From Nitrospirota bacterium (GTDB lineage: Bacteria > Nitrospinota_A > UBA7883 > JACRGQ01), in NCBI GenBank assembly GCA_024275775.1, contig JAJRYM010000198.1:1-6583 (forward strand): a stretch of DNA of 6,583 nt, in the 5' to 3' direction. A program made the position numbers and the translations under genes. How positions within the stretch are numbered: the stretch's first letter is position 1; every line of letters starts with the position of its first letter. Below are positions 1 through 5,582 of this stretch, one piece after another. The notes under the pieces were generated by a model. That model was not told where the DNA came from. It ran no database searches and worked only from the letters and a program-made list of their open reading frames with translations.

Positions 1-185
1 AATATCACTGGTGCGCGTGCGGCCGCTCGAAAAGCCAGCCGTTTTGCGACGGCTCTCACGAGGGAACGGAGTTCGAGCCGCTTGCTTTTACTCTTGAGGA
101 AAAGGAAACCGTCGCTCTGTGCGCGTGCAAAAGAACGGCCACTCCCCCATATTGCGACGGCGCTCACCAGAACCTGCCGGACTAG
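1..185 (+). CDS. CDGSH-type iron-sulfur protein, 3' end only
   Basis: The reading frame enters from outside the window (first full codon at 3) and ends at the TAG at 183-185, so only the last 60 residues are seen. It carries two CDGSH motifs. The first reads C-A-C-G-R-S-K-S-Q-P-F-C-D-G-S-H and the second C-A-C-K-R-T-A-T-P-P-Y-C-D-G-A-H. Both match the C-x-C-x2-(S/T)-x3-P-x-C-D-G-x-H pattern, in which three Cys and one His bind a [2Fe-2S] cluster. Two motifs in one small chain is the arrangement of the CISD3-like bacterial CDGSH proteins, which are soluble and thought to act in electron transfer or iron-sulfur handling. The second motif has Thr where Ser is commoner, a usual variant. The gene converges on a thioredoxin-fold gene, with 47 bases between the stops. 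The family call is secure; the exact role is unknown. Confidence 0.93.
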   Translation, partial: YHWCACGRSKSQPFCDGSHEGTEFEPLAFTLEEKETVALCACKRTATPPYCDGAHQNLPD

Positions 186-193
186 GTTTTTTT
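169..193 (+). terminator. Weak candidate intrinsic terminator of the CDGSH gene
   Basis: AACCT (171-175) can pair with AGGTT (184-188) around an 8-base loop. The stem extends by G170 with T189 (wobble) and A169 with T190, and a run of seven T (187-193) follows or overlaps the 3' arm. The structure overlaps the TAG stop. The stem is short and AT/GT-rich at its base, so this is a weak terminator at best. Confidence 0.35.
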
Positions 194-198
194 AATAA

Positions 199-227
199 CC
201 AGTTCCGATTGAGCTGAATCCGGCTGG
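199..227. terminator. Hairpin between the convergent CDGSH and thioredoxin-fold genes
   Basis: CCAG (199-202) pairs with CTGG (224-227). Inside it, after an unpaired TT, CCGATT (205-210) pairs with AAT/CGG (217-219 and 221-223) with C220 bulged, around the loop GAGCTG. It lies wholly between the two facing stop codons, where a two-way terminator or 3'-end stabiliser would be expected. Neither side has a proper U-tract after the stem, so intrinsic termination is not certain. Confidence 0.4.
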
Positions 228-232
228 CGGAA

Positions 233-763
233 TCAGGCTTCGGGCCATTTTATGGTGCACCCTATGGGCGCCGTCGATTTTACGGCCACCTCCCGGCGGG
301 CCAGAAGGTCTTCTATCGCCTCTTTCAGGTCGGATCTTTTCGTGCCGGTTTCGCTGTGCCAGCAGTCGTCTATTCTGCCCCGGTATCTTATTTTCCGCTC
401 CTCGTCCAGCAGGAAGGCTTCCGGCGTGTATTTGGCCTCGTAGTTCCTTGCCGTTTCCGCCGTTTCGTCCCGAAGATAAAGAAAGTTGAACCCTTTCGCT
501 TGCGCCAGGATTTTCATCTCTTCAAAAGAGTCTTCGGGATATGTCTGGTCGTCATTGGAGTTTATCATGGCGATGGCCAAGCCTTTTTCACCGTATTCTG
601 CCTGGAGCCGAGTGATTCTGCCCAGATAGGCTTTTACGTACGGGCAGTGGTTGCACCCGAAGATTATCGCGATGATTTTTTTATCTTTCAGGCTTTCAAG
701 CGCCACCGATTCACCGCTAACATCGGGCAGTTTAAAATCAGGCGCCGTTTTCGCAGTAAGCAT
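233..763 (-). CDS. Thioredoxin-fold redoxin, peroxiredoxin-like (PRX_like1 type)
   Basis: This is a 176-residue cytoplasmic protein with no signal peptide or membrane segment. The N-terminus (TAPDFKLPDVSG) is the AhpC/TSA-like opening. The active-site motif is C37-N-H-C40 followed by PYVKAY, the hallmark CNHCP(Y/F)V of the PRX_like1 group of redoxin proteins, rather than the single peroxidatic Cys of true peroxiredoxins. A Thr-Pro pair at 113-114 fits the cis-proline beside the active site. YRGRIDD (128-134) and the C-terminal IGCTIKW (167-173, with Cys169) are also family signatures. The ATG at 761-763 is preceded by AAGGAG, 11 bases upstream on the - strand. Likely role: thiol-disulfide exchange or peroxide-linked redox chemistry; the true substrate is unknown. 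The facing CDGSH gene is also a redox protein, but the two are convergent and not an operon. A candidate promoter lies at 848-875. Confidence 0.92.
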   Translation of the reverse strand: MLTAKTAPDFKLPDVSGESVALESLKDKKIIAIIFGCNHCPYVKAYLGRITRLQAEYGEKGLAIAMINSNDDQTYPEDSFEEMKILAQAKGFNFLYLRDETAETARNYEAKYTPEAFLLDEERKIRYRGRIDDCWHSETGTKRSDLKEAIEDLLARREVAVKSTAPIGCTIKWPEA

Positions 764-783
764 TATTCCCCCCTCTCCTTATT

Positions 784-800
784 CGATTTAAGATAAAAAA
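784..800 (+). repeat. Short AT-rich direct repeat, copy 1
   Basis: This copy reads CGATTTAAGATAAAAAA. The same word with one extra T and one extra A occurs at 1075-1093, in the same orientation about 290 bp away. This copy lies in the leader of the thioredoxin-fold gene, antisense to it. AT-richness makes chance possible; it could also be a short target duplication or a shared regulatory site. Confidence 0.35.
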
Positions 801-831
801 CCTGATCAACACCCTCTTCAGCTTTATAATA

Positions 832-1035
832 TCAAATTTCCCGACGAATTATATACTGTTTATTCAGCTTGGAAAACAGCTTTAATAGCCGCTTATCTTC
901 AATATTTTTAATGGATTGCAGTTTTTTGAGCCATGTAAAACTGTTTGGCGATGCAAGAGCCACAAAGCCTTCCGGCTTGAAGCCGTGGAATTTCCCTATT
1001 AAATGATTGACCGGCGGTGCGAGTGAATGGTACAC
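832..1035 (-). CDS. Doubtful small hypothetical protein (67 aa)
   Basis: This frame would start at a GTG (1033-1035) with only a poor GGTGGA-like sequence upstream. Its product is a basic 67-residue chain with a helical-looking C-terminal half (WLKKLQSIKNIEDKRLLKLF). I recognise no family, signal peptide or membrane segment. Against it: the start overlaps the -10 element predicted for rpsU, and its 3' end overlaps a perfect TATAAT facing the thioredoxin-fold gene. The stretch looks more like a divergent regulatory region than a gene. For it: the residue mix is protein-like and would fill an otherwise 351-base gap. It is listed so that it is not lost; I would not rely on it. Confidence 0.2.
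   Translation of the reverse strand: MYHSLAPPVNHLIGKFHGFKPEGFVALASPNSFTWLKKLQSIKNIEDKRLLKLFSKLNKQYIIRREI
848..875 (-). promoter_or_regulatory. Candidate sigma-70 promoter of the thioredoxin-fold gene
   Basis: On the - strand, a perfect TATAAT (853 down to 848) is preceded at 16 bases by TTTCCA (875 down to 870), which matches 4 of 6 bases of the -35 consensus. Transcription would start near 841 and give a leader of roughly 78 bases before the ATG at 763. The region is AT-rich, so chance matches are possible. Confidence 0.4.
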
Positions 1036-1036
1036 T
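1007..1036 (+). promoter_or_regulatory. Predicted sigma-70 promoter of the rpsU-yqeY-dnaG-rpoD operon
   Basis: TTGACC (1007-1012, 5 of 6 to consensus) and TACACT (1031-1036, 4 of 6) are 18 bases apart. The -10 is preceded directly by TGG (1028-1030), making it an extended -10 of the TGn type. Transcription would begin about 1043 and leave a leader of about 72 bases before the rpsU start. This is the best promoter match in the window and lies where the operon promoter is expected. Confidence 0.6.
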
Positions 1037-1043
1037 CCACCCG

Positions 1044-1058
1044 TAGCTGTTTCAGCTA
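1044..1058 (+). promoter_or_regulatory. Hairpin at the predicted 5' end of the rpsU mRNA
   Basis: TAGCTG (1044-1049) and CAGCTA (1053-1058) are perfect inverted arms around TTT. The predicted transcription start falls at or one base before the first arm, so the transcript would begin with this stem-loop. That may protect the 5' end from decay or form part of a leader control element. GTAG (1043-1046) could alternatively pair with CTAC (1072-1075). No U-tract follows closely, so it is not a terminator. Confidence 0.4.
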
Positions 1059-1074
1059 AATAATATATTTTCTA

Positions 1075-1093
1075 CGATTTTAAGATAAAAAAA
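1075..1093 (+). repeat. Short AT-rich direct repeat, copy 2
   Basis: This is the partner of the copy at 784-800; 14 bases (1079-1092) match exactly, and the flanking CGA is shared. It lies in the rpsU leader just upstream of the Shine-Dalgarno sequence. Confidence 0.35.
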
Positions 1094-1114
1094 GTACAGG
1101 AAGGAGTGATTTTT

Positions 1115-1294
1115 TTGCCCGGTGTAAAAGTCAGGGCGGAGGAGCCTTTTGAGCACGCGTTAAGAAGATTTAAAAAGCAGTGTGAGAAGATAGGAATTCT
1201 GTCTGAGATACGAAAAAGAGAGCATTACGAAAAACCGTCGATTAAAAAGAAAAAGAAAATTCTGGCCGCCAGAAAGAAATACGGTCGATTTTAG
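1115..1294 (+). CDS. rpsU: 30S ribosomal protein bS21
   Basis: The product is a 59-residue, strongly basic protein. It opens PGVKVRAEEPFEHALRRFKKQ, continues CEKIGILSEIRKREHYEKPS and ends in a Lys/Arg-rich tail, matching bS21 along its whole length. bS21 binds the 30S platform near the anti-Shine-Dalgarno end of 16S rRNA and helps initiation. The chosen start is the TTG at 1115, because family members begin M-P-G-V and AAGGAG (1101-1106) lies 8 bases upstream. An in-frame GTG at 1106 is rejected because it overlaps that Shine-Dalgarno sequence and would add three atypical residues. The Shine-Dalgarno region, AAGGAGTGAT, resembles the full anti-SD complement with one G missing, so strong initiation signals are paired with a weak start codon. 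First gene of the operon; yqeY follows after 11 bases. Confidence 0.97.
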   Translation: MPGVKVRAEEPFEHALRRFKKQCEKIGILSEIRKREHYEKPSIKKKKKILAARKKYGRF

Positions 1295-1305
1295 CAGGGC
1301 GCAAG

Positions 1306-1758
1306 TTGTCATTAAGGGAAACGCTCGCTGAGGATTTCAGGAAGGCCTTAAAATCCGGCGATAATATCGGCCGTGACACTCTGCGGATGGTTATGGCCGG
1401 TGTGAAAAACCGGGAAATTCAGGCCGGGGCGGGTTCCGTATTGGACGACGATGGAATAAGCGACGTTATTGCGTCATTCATCAAGAAGTGCAAGGAGTCG
1501 GTGCGTCTGTTCAATCAGGGCGGGCGCGAAGACCTCGCTTCCAAGGAAACGGCCGAAATAGAATTTCTTGAGAAGTATCTTCCCGAACAGCTGTCCGAAG
1601 CGGAACTGCGCGCAATAGTCGAAAAAGTCGTTAAAGGTATCGGTGCGCCCGACATCAAGCAGATGGGGCAGGTAATGAAAGCCGTTATGTCCGAAGTCGG
1701 GAAAAAAGCCGATGGGCGGCTGGTGAACGGCATAGTAAAAGAAATGCTCGTGAAATAG
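1306..1758 (+). CDS. yqeY: GatB/YqeY domain protein
   Basis: The product is a 150-residue protein, the usual length of the YqeY family, and starts MSLRETLAEDFRKALKSGD. Family signatures are TLRMVMAGVKNREI (about 26-39), the FLEKYLPEQLSEAEL segment (about 85-99), and MGQVMKAVMSEVGKKADGRLVNGIVKEML at the C-terminus. The fold resembles the tRNA-binding tail of GatB in the Asp-tRNA/Glu-tRNA amidotransferase. Stand-alone YqeY is thought to bind tRNA or act in amidation, but its function is not settled. The start is a TTG at 1306, chosen because family members start at MSL and the next ATG lies inside the domain. Only a weak AGGG (1296-1299) precedes it. With 11 bases from the rpsU stop, translation is probably coupled to rpsU. 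An 87-base gap follows before dnaG, in which I see no convincing promoter. Confidence 0.95.
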   Translation: MSLRETLAEDFRKALKSGDNIGRDTLRMVMAGVKNREIQAGAGSVLDDDGISDVIASFIKKCKESVRLFNQGGREDLASKETAEIEFLEKYLPEQLSEAELRAIVEKVVKGIGAPDIKQMGQVMKAVMSEVGKKADGRLVNGIVKEMLVK

Positions 1759-1845
1759 TTCTTGGCGGAAACAATCTGTTGGCGCTTTATATTGGAGTTT
1801 CATCGGCCAGCCGGAACATAATCGACTGAAAATTACGGAGGCTAG

Positions 1846-3576
1846 ATGGCCGGCTTTTACCCGCGGGAAATAATCGACCGCGTCATTGAAAGCGTGGATG
1901 TGGTTGACGTTATATCCACGTATCTCCAGCTTAGAAAAAGCGGGGCCAATTATGTTGGCTTGTGTCCGTTTCATCAGGAAAAAACGCCTTCTTTCAGCGT
2001 GAGCCCTTCCAAGCAGATATTTCACTGTTTCGGTTGCGGAGAGGGGGGCAACGCCATCGGATTTCTTATGAAATACGAAAACCTCCCATTCCCGGATGCG
2101 CTTAGGGTGCTGGCCGACAGGGGCGGCGTAACACTGCCGGCAACTTCGGGCCGTCCGGCGGAAGATAATTCGGTCTATTACGATATAAACAGGGAAGCTG
2201 GCAGGTTCTACCGCGACATGCTGATGCGGGCCGGGGCAGAAAGCGCCGTGAAGCGCTATATTAAAAAGCGCGGTTTTTCCGATGAAACGCTTAAAAAATT
2301 CGGCATTGGATTCGCCCCGGACGGGTGGGACAAATGCTTCAAATATCTGGCGGGTAAAAAATTCAGCCCGAAGGATATAGTCAAAAGCGGGCTGGCGAAA
2401 CACAGCCCCGAAGGGAGCGCAAGAGATACCTTCAGGAACCGGCTCGTGTTCCCCATTATCGACGACCGGAAACGGGTTATCGCTTTCGGGGGCAGATCGC
2501 TGGTTGAAGGAGAAAAAATCCCCAAATACATCAACTCTCCCGAAAGTCCCGTTTATCATAAAAGCAGATCTTTTTTCGGATTAAACCTCGCGGCTGGCCG
2601 AATACGGGAGCGAAAAGAGGCGCTTATAGTGGAAGGATATACTGATCTTATTTCGCTTTATCAGGCCGGCATACAAAATGTTGTGGCGACCTCCGGTACC
2701 GCTTTCACCCAATACCATTGCAGACTGCTGAAGCGCTTTTCCACCAACCTCGTGATGGTATTCGACGGCGACGAGGCGGGAGTAAAAGCGGCCGAACGGG
2801 CCACGAAACTGGCCATGAAAGAAGGTGTTCGGCCGAATATCGTTATGCTGCCCTCCGGGAAAGACCCCGACGACCTTGTACAGGAAGGAGGGAAAGGCGG
2901 TTTTCTGAAGCTGGTGAGCGAAGCCAAGCCGTATATAAGCTATCTGATTGAAATGGTTTGCAGAAAGTTTAATATCGACACTCCGGAAGGGAAATCCGCC
3001 GCTGAAAAGGAGATGGTGCCTTATCTGTCGCGCATCGAAGACGATATCGAAAAGGCTTCAGCCGTGAGGGCGCTTTCCGGCAGGCTTTCCATACCGTTTA
3101 CCAGAATTGAGGACCATGTCGCCCGCTACGTCGATATCGATAAAGAGTTTCGGCGAACGAAAAAGGAGCCTCGTAAGCAGGCGCCTCCGCTGGAAAAGCG
3201 GCTCATCAGGATAATACTGGATCATCCGGACGTGCTTGAAGCGAAACTTGCCGATCTTCGGCCGGACGATTTCATTTCACCCATGCACAGGAGGATATTC
3301 TCCGTTTTAGCCGGAGAAATAAGGAATGGATGCGTGAAATCGCGCGAGCTTCTCAACCGAGTGGAAGAGGAAGATATGGCGTCCCACTTAACGGAGCTTG
3401 CGATGGAGGCGAACCTTTACGACGAGGACTGCGTGGAGGAAAACGTGCACGATTTTCTGAAATCTGTCAGGATGCGCCAGAGAACAAAGATGATAGAGGA
3501 TATGAAACAGGCCGCCGAAAAGGCCACGAGGGAAGATTTTCTGGATCGTCAAAAAGATTTCCGGAATCTCAAATAA
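1846..3576 (+). CDS. dnaG: DNA primase
   Basis: DnaG synthesises the RNA primers for lagging-strand replication and is recruited by the DnaB helicase. All three domains are visible in the 576 residues. The N-terminal zinc-binding domain has ligands C40, H43, C61 and C64 in CPFH...HCFGC. The catalytic core includes the TOPRIM fold, with E263 in VEGYTD and D307/D309 in FDGDEAG as the metal-binding acids. The C-terminal helicase-binding region (about 440-576) is divergent, as usual. Conserved primase segments such as GFGIGFAPDGW-like FGIGFAPDGW, NRLVFPI and IAFGGR are present before TOPRIM, and KYINSPES follows them. The ATG at 1846 is preceded by GGAGG (1837-1841) with a short 4-base spacer. 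No key residue is missing and the length is normal. It lies 87 bases after yqeY and 59 bases before rpoD, the classic order for this operon. Confidence 0.98.
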   Translation: MAGFYPREIIDRVIESVDVVDVISTYLQLRKSGANYVGLCPFHQEKTPSFSVSPSKQIFHCFGCGEGGNAIGFLMKYENLPFPDALRVLADRGGVTLPATSGRPAEDNSVYYDINREAGRFYRDMLMRAGAESAVKRYIKKRGFSDETLKKFGIGFAPDGWDKCFKYLAGKKFSPKDIVKSGLAKHSPEGSARDTFRNRLVFPIIDDRKRVIAFGGRSLVEGEKIPKYINSPESPVYHKSRSFFGLNLAAGRIRERKEALIVEGYTDLISLYQAGIQNVVATSGTAFTQYHCRLLKRFSTNLVMVFDGDEAGVKAAERATKLAMKEGVRPNIVMLPSGKDPDDLVQEGGKGGFLKLVSEAKPYISYLIEMVCRKFNIDTPEGKSAAEKEMVPYLSRIEDDIEKASAVRALSGRLSIPFTRIEDHVARYVDIDKEFRRTKKEPRKQAPPLEKRLIRIILDHPDVLEAKLADLRPDDFISPMHRRIFSVLAGEIRNGCVKSRELLNRVEEEDMASHLTELAMEANLYDEDCVEENVHDFLKSVRMRQRTKMIEDMKQAAEKATREDFLDRQKDFRNLK

Positions 3577-3578
3577 TC

Positions 3579-3587
3579 TGGTATATT
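3579..3587 (+). promoter_or_regulatory. Candidate internal promoter for rpoD (extended -10)
   Basis: TGG (3579-3581) directly followed by TATATT (3582-3587) forms an extended -10, starting two bases after the dnaG stop. The -35 region is poor (TTCCGG at 3559-3564, 17 bases away), which extended -10 promoters can tolerate. Transcription would start near 3594, about 40 bases before the rpoD ATG. E. coli rpoD is known to have extra promoters inside dnaG, so a separate rpoD promoter is plausible. I see no sigma-32-type heat-shock sequence here. Confidence 0.35.
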
Positions 3588-3635
3588 AAATGGTTTGTTT
3601 GTGACGAATATTTTTTATGAGGAGCCGTATTCTTT

Positions 3636-5321
3636 ATGAAGTATAAAAGAACCCGATCGATGCCGGAAGTGGTCGAGCTCATCAAAATCGGCCGTGAGCA
3701 TGGGAAAATCGCCGCTGAGAAACTGAACGGCGTTCTCAAGGATCCCGAACGCTTCCCTCCGAAGATGCGGAAAAAGGTTTTCGAAATTCTTGAAGAGGAG
3801 AAAATCGGAGTCGAAAAAGACGGGAAAAAAGCGTCCGGTTCTGCCAAGTCCGTTCCAATGGCGAGAAAAGGCATGCAAGTTTCGCTTTCATCCGAGGACC
3901 CTGTGAGAATGTATCTCAGGGAGATGGGAAGCATCCCTCTGCTTACGCGGCAGGGGGAAGTTGAAATCGCCAAACGGATAGAGCAGGCCCAGCAGGACGT
4001 AATCGACGCCATGCTGCATATCCCGTTTACCGTGGATATGGTGGCCGTAAAAATGGGGCGTCTGAAAGCCGGCGAAATTACCATCCAGTCGCTGGTCAAC
4101 TGGGGCGACGTTGAAGACGTGCCGGAAAATACTTCCACCACGAAAATTCAGAAGGAAACCGTACGGGTAAGGAAAGCCGTCACCAAACTGGTCAACGCCA
4201 TGAAATCCTGGCGCGAAACCTCCCACAAAGCGAAACTCAAAAAAATACGAGTCAAGGAAAGGGAGAAGCTTGTCAAAAAAACGGCCAAACAGTTCGACAC
4301 TCTCCGGGAGAGGTTTCTGGAAGTCAACCTCAATCAGAATAATATAGACAACGCTATCACGGAGATCGGCAAGTACAACAGGGAATGCATTCGTTTGACG
4401 AGGGAAATGAAGACGCTCGAAAGCCGGATTAATCAGGCGGGGCGGAAAAAAGAAAAGCCTTCGGCGCTCAAGGATCTGCAGAAGGCATACAACTCTCTAA
4501 AGTCCAAGCGGAGAAGCTTTGAAAAGGCGGTTGGGGTGGACAGCGAAAATCTGGCCGAAATCAAAAGACTTATAGACGCCGCCCGCATCCGCGACCGCAG
4601 AGCCAAAAAGGAACTGGCGGAAGCCAATCTGCGGCTTGTCGTCTCCATAGCAAAAAAATACACCAATCGGGGACTGCAGTTTCTCGACCTTATTCAGGAA
4701 GGCAACATCGGGCTTATGAAAGCCGTCGAGAAATTCGAGTACCAGCGGGGCTACAAGTTTTCAACCTACGCCACATGGTGGATAAGGCAGGCCATCACCA
4801 GAGCCATCGCGGATCAGGCCCGCACTATCCGTATTCCGGTGCACATGATTGAAACCATCAACAAGCTTATACGGACGTCCAGGCAGCTCGTTCAGGAACT
4901 CGGGCGGGAGCCGAAACCGGAAGAAATAGCGGATAAGATGAGCATGCCGGTAGGCAAGGTTCGCAACGTGCTGAAAATAGCCAAGGAACCGATTTCTCTG
5001 GAAACCCCGATAGGGGAAGATGAAGATTCGCATCTCGGCGATTTTATCGAGGACGATAAAACCATATCCCCCGTGGAAGCCATTGTAAAGATGGGTCTGA
5101 AAGAACAGACGTCCAAAGTTCTGCAGACGCTTTCCGAGCGGGAAGAGATGGTTCTGCGCAAACGGTTCGGCATAGGCATGAACTCGGAATGCACCCTTGA
5201 AGAGGTCGGCCAGGATTTTGAAGTAACCAGAGAACGGATAAGGCAGATAGAAGCCAAGGCGCTTCGCAAACTTCGGCATCCCAGCAGAAGCAAACAGCTT
5301 AAAAGCTTCGCTGAGAGCTGA
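3636..5321 (+). CDS. rpoD: RNA polymerase primary sigma factor, sigma-70
   Basis: This 561-residue protein has the full set of primary-sigma regions. Region 1.1 is about residues 1-60. Region 1.2 (about 85-118) contains EDPVRMYLREMG and PLLTRQGEVEIAKRIE. A non-conserved region of roughly 135-310 follows, rich in Lys/Arg/Glu and coiled-coil-like. Regions 2.1-2.4 begin at about 326 (ELAEANLRLVVSIAKKYTNR) and run through FSTYATWWIRQAITRAI, with W381 starting the WW pair that melts the -10. Region 3 follows (PVHMIETINKL onward), then region 4 with the -35-reading helix-turn-helix at about 520-547 (TLEEVGQDFEVTRERIRQIE). Region 1.1 and the full length make it the housekeeping sigma rather than an alternative one. 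GAGGAG (3619-3624) lies 11 bases before the ATG. It is the last protein gene of the operon, and its TGA lies in the loop of a stable hairpin next to a tRNA. Confidence 0.98.
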   Translation: MKYKRTRSMPEVVELIKIGREHGKIAAEKLNGVLKDPERFPPKMRKKVFEILEEEKIGVEKDGKKASGSAKSVPMARKGMQVSLSSEDPVRMYLREMGSIPLLTRQGEVEIAKRIEQAQQDVIDAMLHIPFTVDMVAVKMGRLKAGEITIQSLVNWGDVEDVPENTSTTKIQKETVRVRKAVTKLVNAMKSWRETSHKAKLKKIRVKEREKLVKKTAKQFDTLRERFLEVNLNQNNIDNAITEIGKYNRECIRLTREMKTLESRINQAGRKKEKPSALKDLQKAYNSLKSKRRSFEKAVGVDSENLAEIKRLIDAARIRDRRAKKELAEANLRLVVSIAKKYTNRGLQFLDLIQEGNIGLMKAVEKFEYQRGYKFSTYATWWIRQAITRAIADQARTIRIPVHMIETINKLIRTSRQLVQELGREPKPEEIADKMSMPVGKVRNVLKIAKEPISLETPIGEDEDSHLGDFIEDDKTISPVEAIVKMGLKEQTSKVLQTLSEREEMVLRKRFGIGMNSECTLEEVGQDFEVTRERIRQIEAKALRKLRHPSRSKQLKSFAES

Positions 5322-5340
5322 ACGCCGGCTTTCAGCGAAG
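5306..5340 (+). other. 13-bp hairpin at the rpoD stop codon, abutting the tRNA
   Basis: CTTCGCTGAGAGC (5306-5318) pairs with GCTTTCAGCGAAG (5328-5340) through 13 pairs, one of them G-U. The 9-base loop TGAACGCCG begins with the rpoD stop codon. It is followed by G5341 and then the first base of the tRNA, with no U-tract, so it is not a normal intrinsic terminator. It leaves no room for a separate tRNA promoter between rpoD and the tRNA. A likely role is as a 3' end stabiliser for the rpoD mRNA after tRNA processing. Confidence 0.6.
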
Positions 5341-5341
5341 G

Positions 5342-5418
5342 GGGCCCATAGCTCAGCTGGTTAGAGCCCTCGGCTCATAACCGAGTTGTCCCAGGTTCGA
5401 ATCCTGGTGGGCCCACCA
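5342..5418 (+). tRNA. tRNA with CAU anticodon, probably isoleucine (lysidine type)
   Basis: The 77-base cloverleaf is complete, with CCA encoded (5416-5418). The acceptor stem GGGCCCA (5342-5348) pairs with TGGGCCC (5408-5414), and the discriminator is A5415. The D stem is GCTC/GAGC. The anticodon stem CTCGG/CCGAG holds loop CTCATAA, with anticodon CAT at 5376-5378. The T stem CCAGG/CCTGG holds loop TTCGAAT. The good G1-C72 pair rules out initiator fMet. Between elongator Met and the AUA-reading Ile tRNA (C34 changed to lysidine by TilS), the pairs C4-G69 and C5-G68 are those known as TilS determinants in E. coli and favour Ile. Automatic tools may label it Met. E. coli, as I recall, also has a CAU-Ile tRNA (ileX) near rpoD. 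It is probably cotranscribed with rpoD. Confidence 0.96.
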
Positions 5419-5419
5419 T

Positions 5420-5470
5420 TTTCTTTTTTCTATAATTCTTGGCCCGCCAGGATGAGAAGCGAGCCGACGG
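5420..5470 (+). repeat. 51-bp perfect direct repeat, copy 1 (tRNA trailer)
   Basis: This begins two bases after the tRNA CCA and is identical base for base to 5583-5633. Its first part (TTTCTTTTTTCTATAATTCT) is a T-rich tract that could end tRNA transcription. The rest is GC-rich (GGCCCGCCAGGATGAGAAGC, then GAGCCGACGG). The left flank (T5419 against G5582) and right flank (C5471 against G5634) differ, so the repeat ends are exact. The - strand arms CCCGTC and GGCGGG inside or at the edge of copy 2 could form a stem. Confidence 0.95.
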
Positions 5471-5582
5471 CGCGACCGATTAGGGAGCGCAAAGATACGC
5501 CACCGAAGGGGGCGGATATTTAGACGGCGTGTCGAGCCCAATGGAGCAGACGCGAAGCGGATGCGAGAGTGGGAGAATCCTG
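5471..5582 (+). other. GC-rich spacer between the two 51-bp repeats, no gene seen
   Basis: These 112 bases hold no convincing coding frame. A hairpin can form from CGCCACC (5498-5504) and GGGGGCG (5508-5514) with a GAA loop and one mismatch. Just before the second repeat is GAATCCTG, the same octamer as in the T-arm of the upstream tRNA, so the spacer may derive from a lost or rearranged tRNA-trailer segment. That origin is inference. Confidence 0.4.

Noticed and set aside
356..796. A + strand 146-codon frame opposite the thioredoxin-fold gene
   Set aside because: The - strand frame has the CNHC active site, cis-proline and an SD; this one is a shadow without any motif.
1788..1793. TATATT in the yqeY-dnaG gap as an internal promoter
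   Set aside because: The only TTG-like -35 (TTGGCG at 1762) is 20 bases away and there is no TGn before the -10.
1474..2559. A long - strand open frame (361 codons) opposite yqeY and dnaG
   Set aside because: It is a shadow of two clear genes whose codon bias keeps the opposite frame open; it has no recognisable domain.
5353..5541. A - strand frame whose product ends in HQDSNLGQLGYEPRALTS
   Set aside because: This is the well-known false protein made by reading a tRNA gene on the opposite strand; it covers the tRNA T-arm and anticodon arm.
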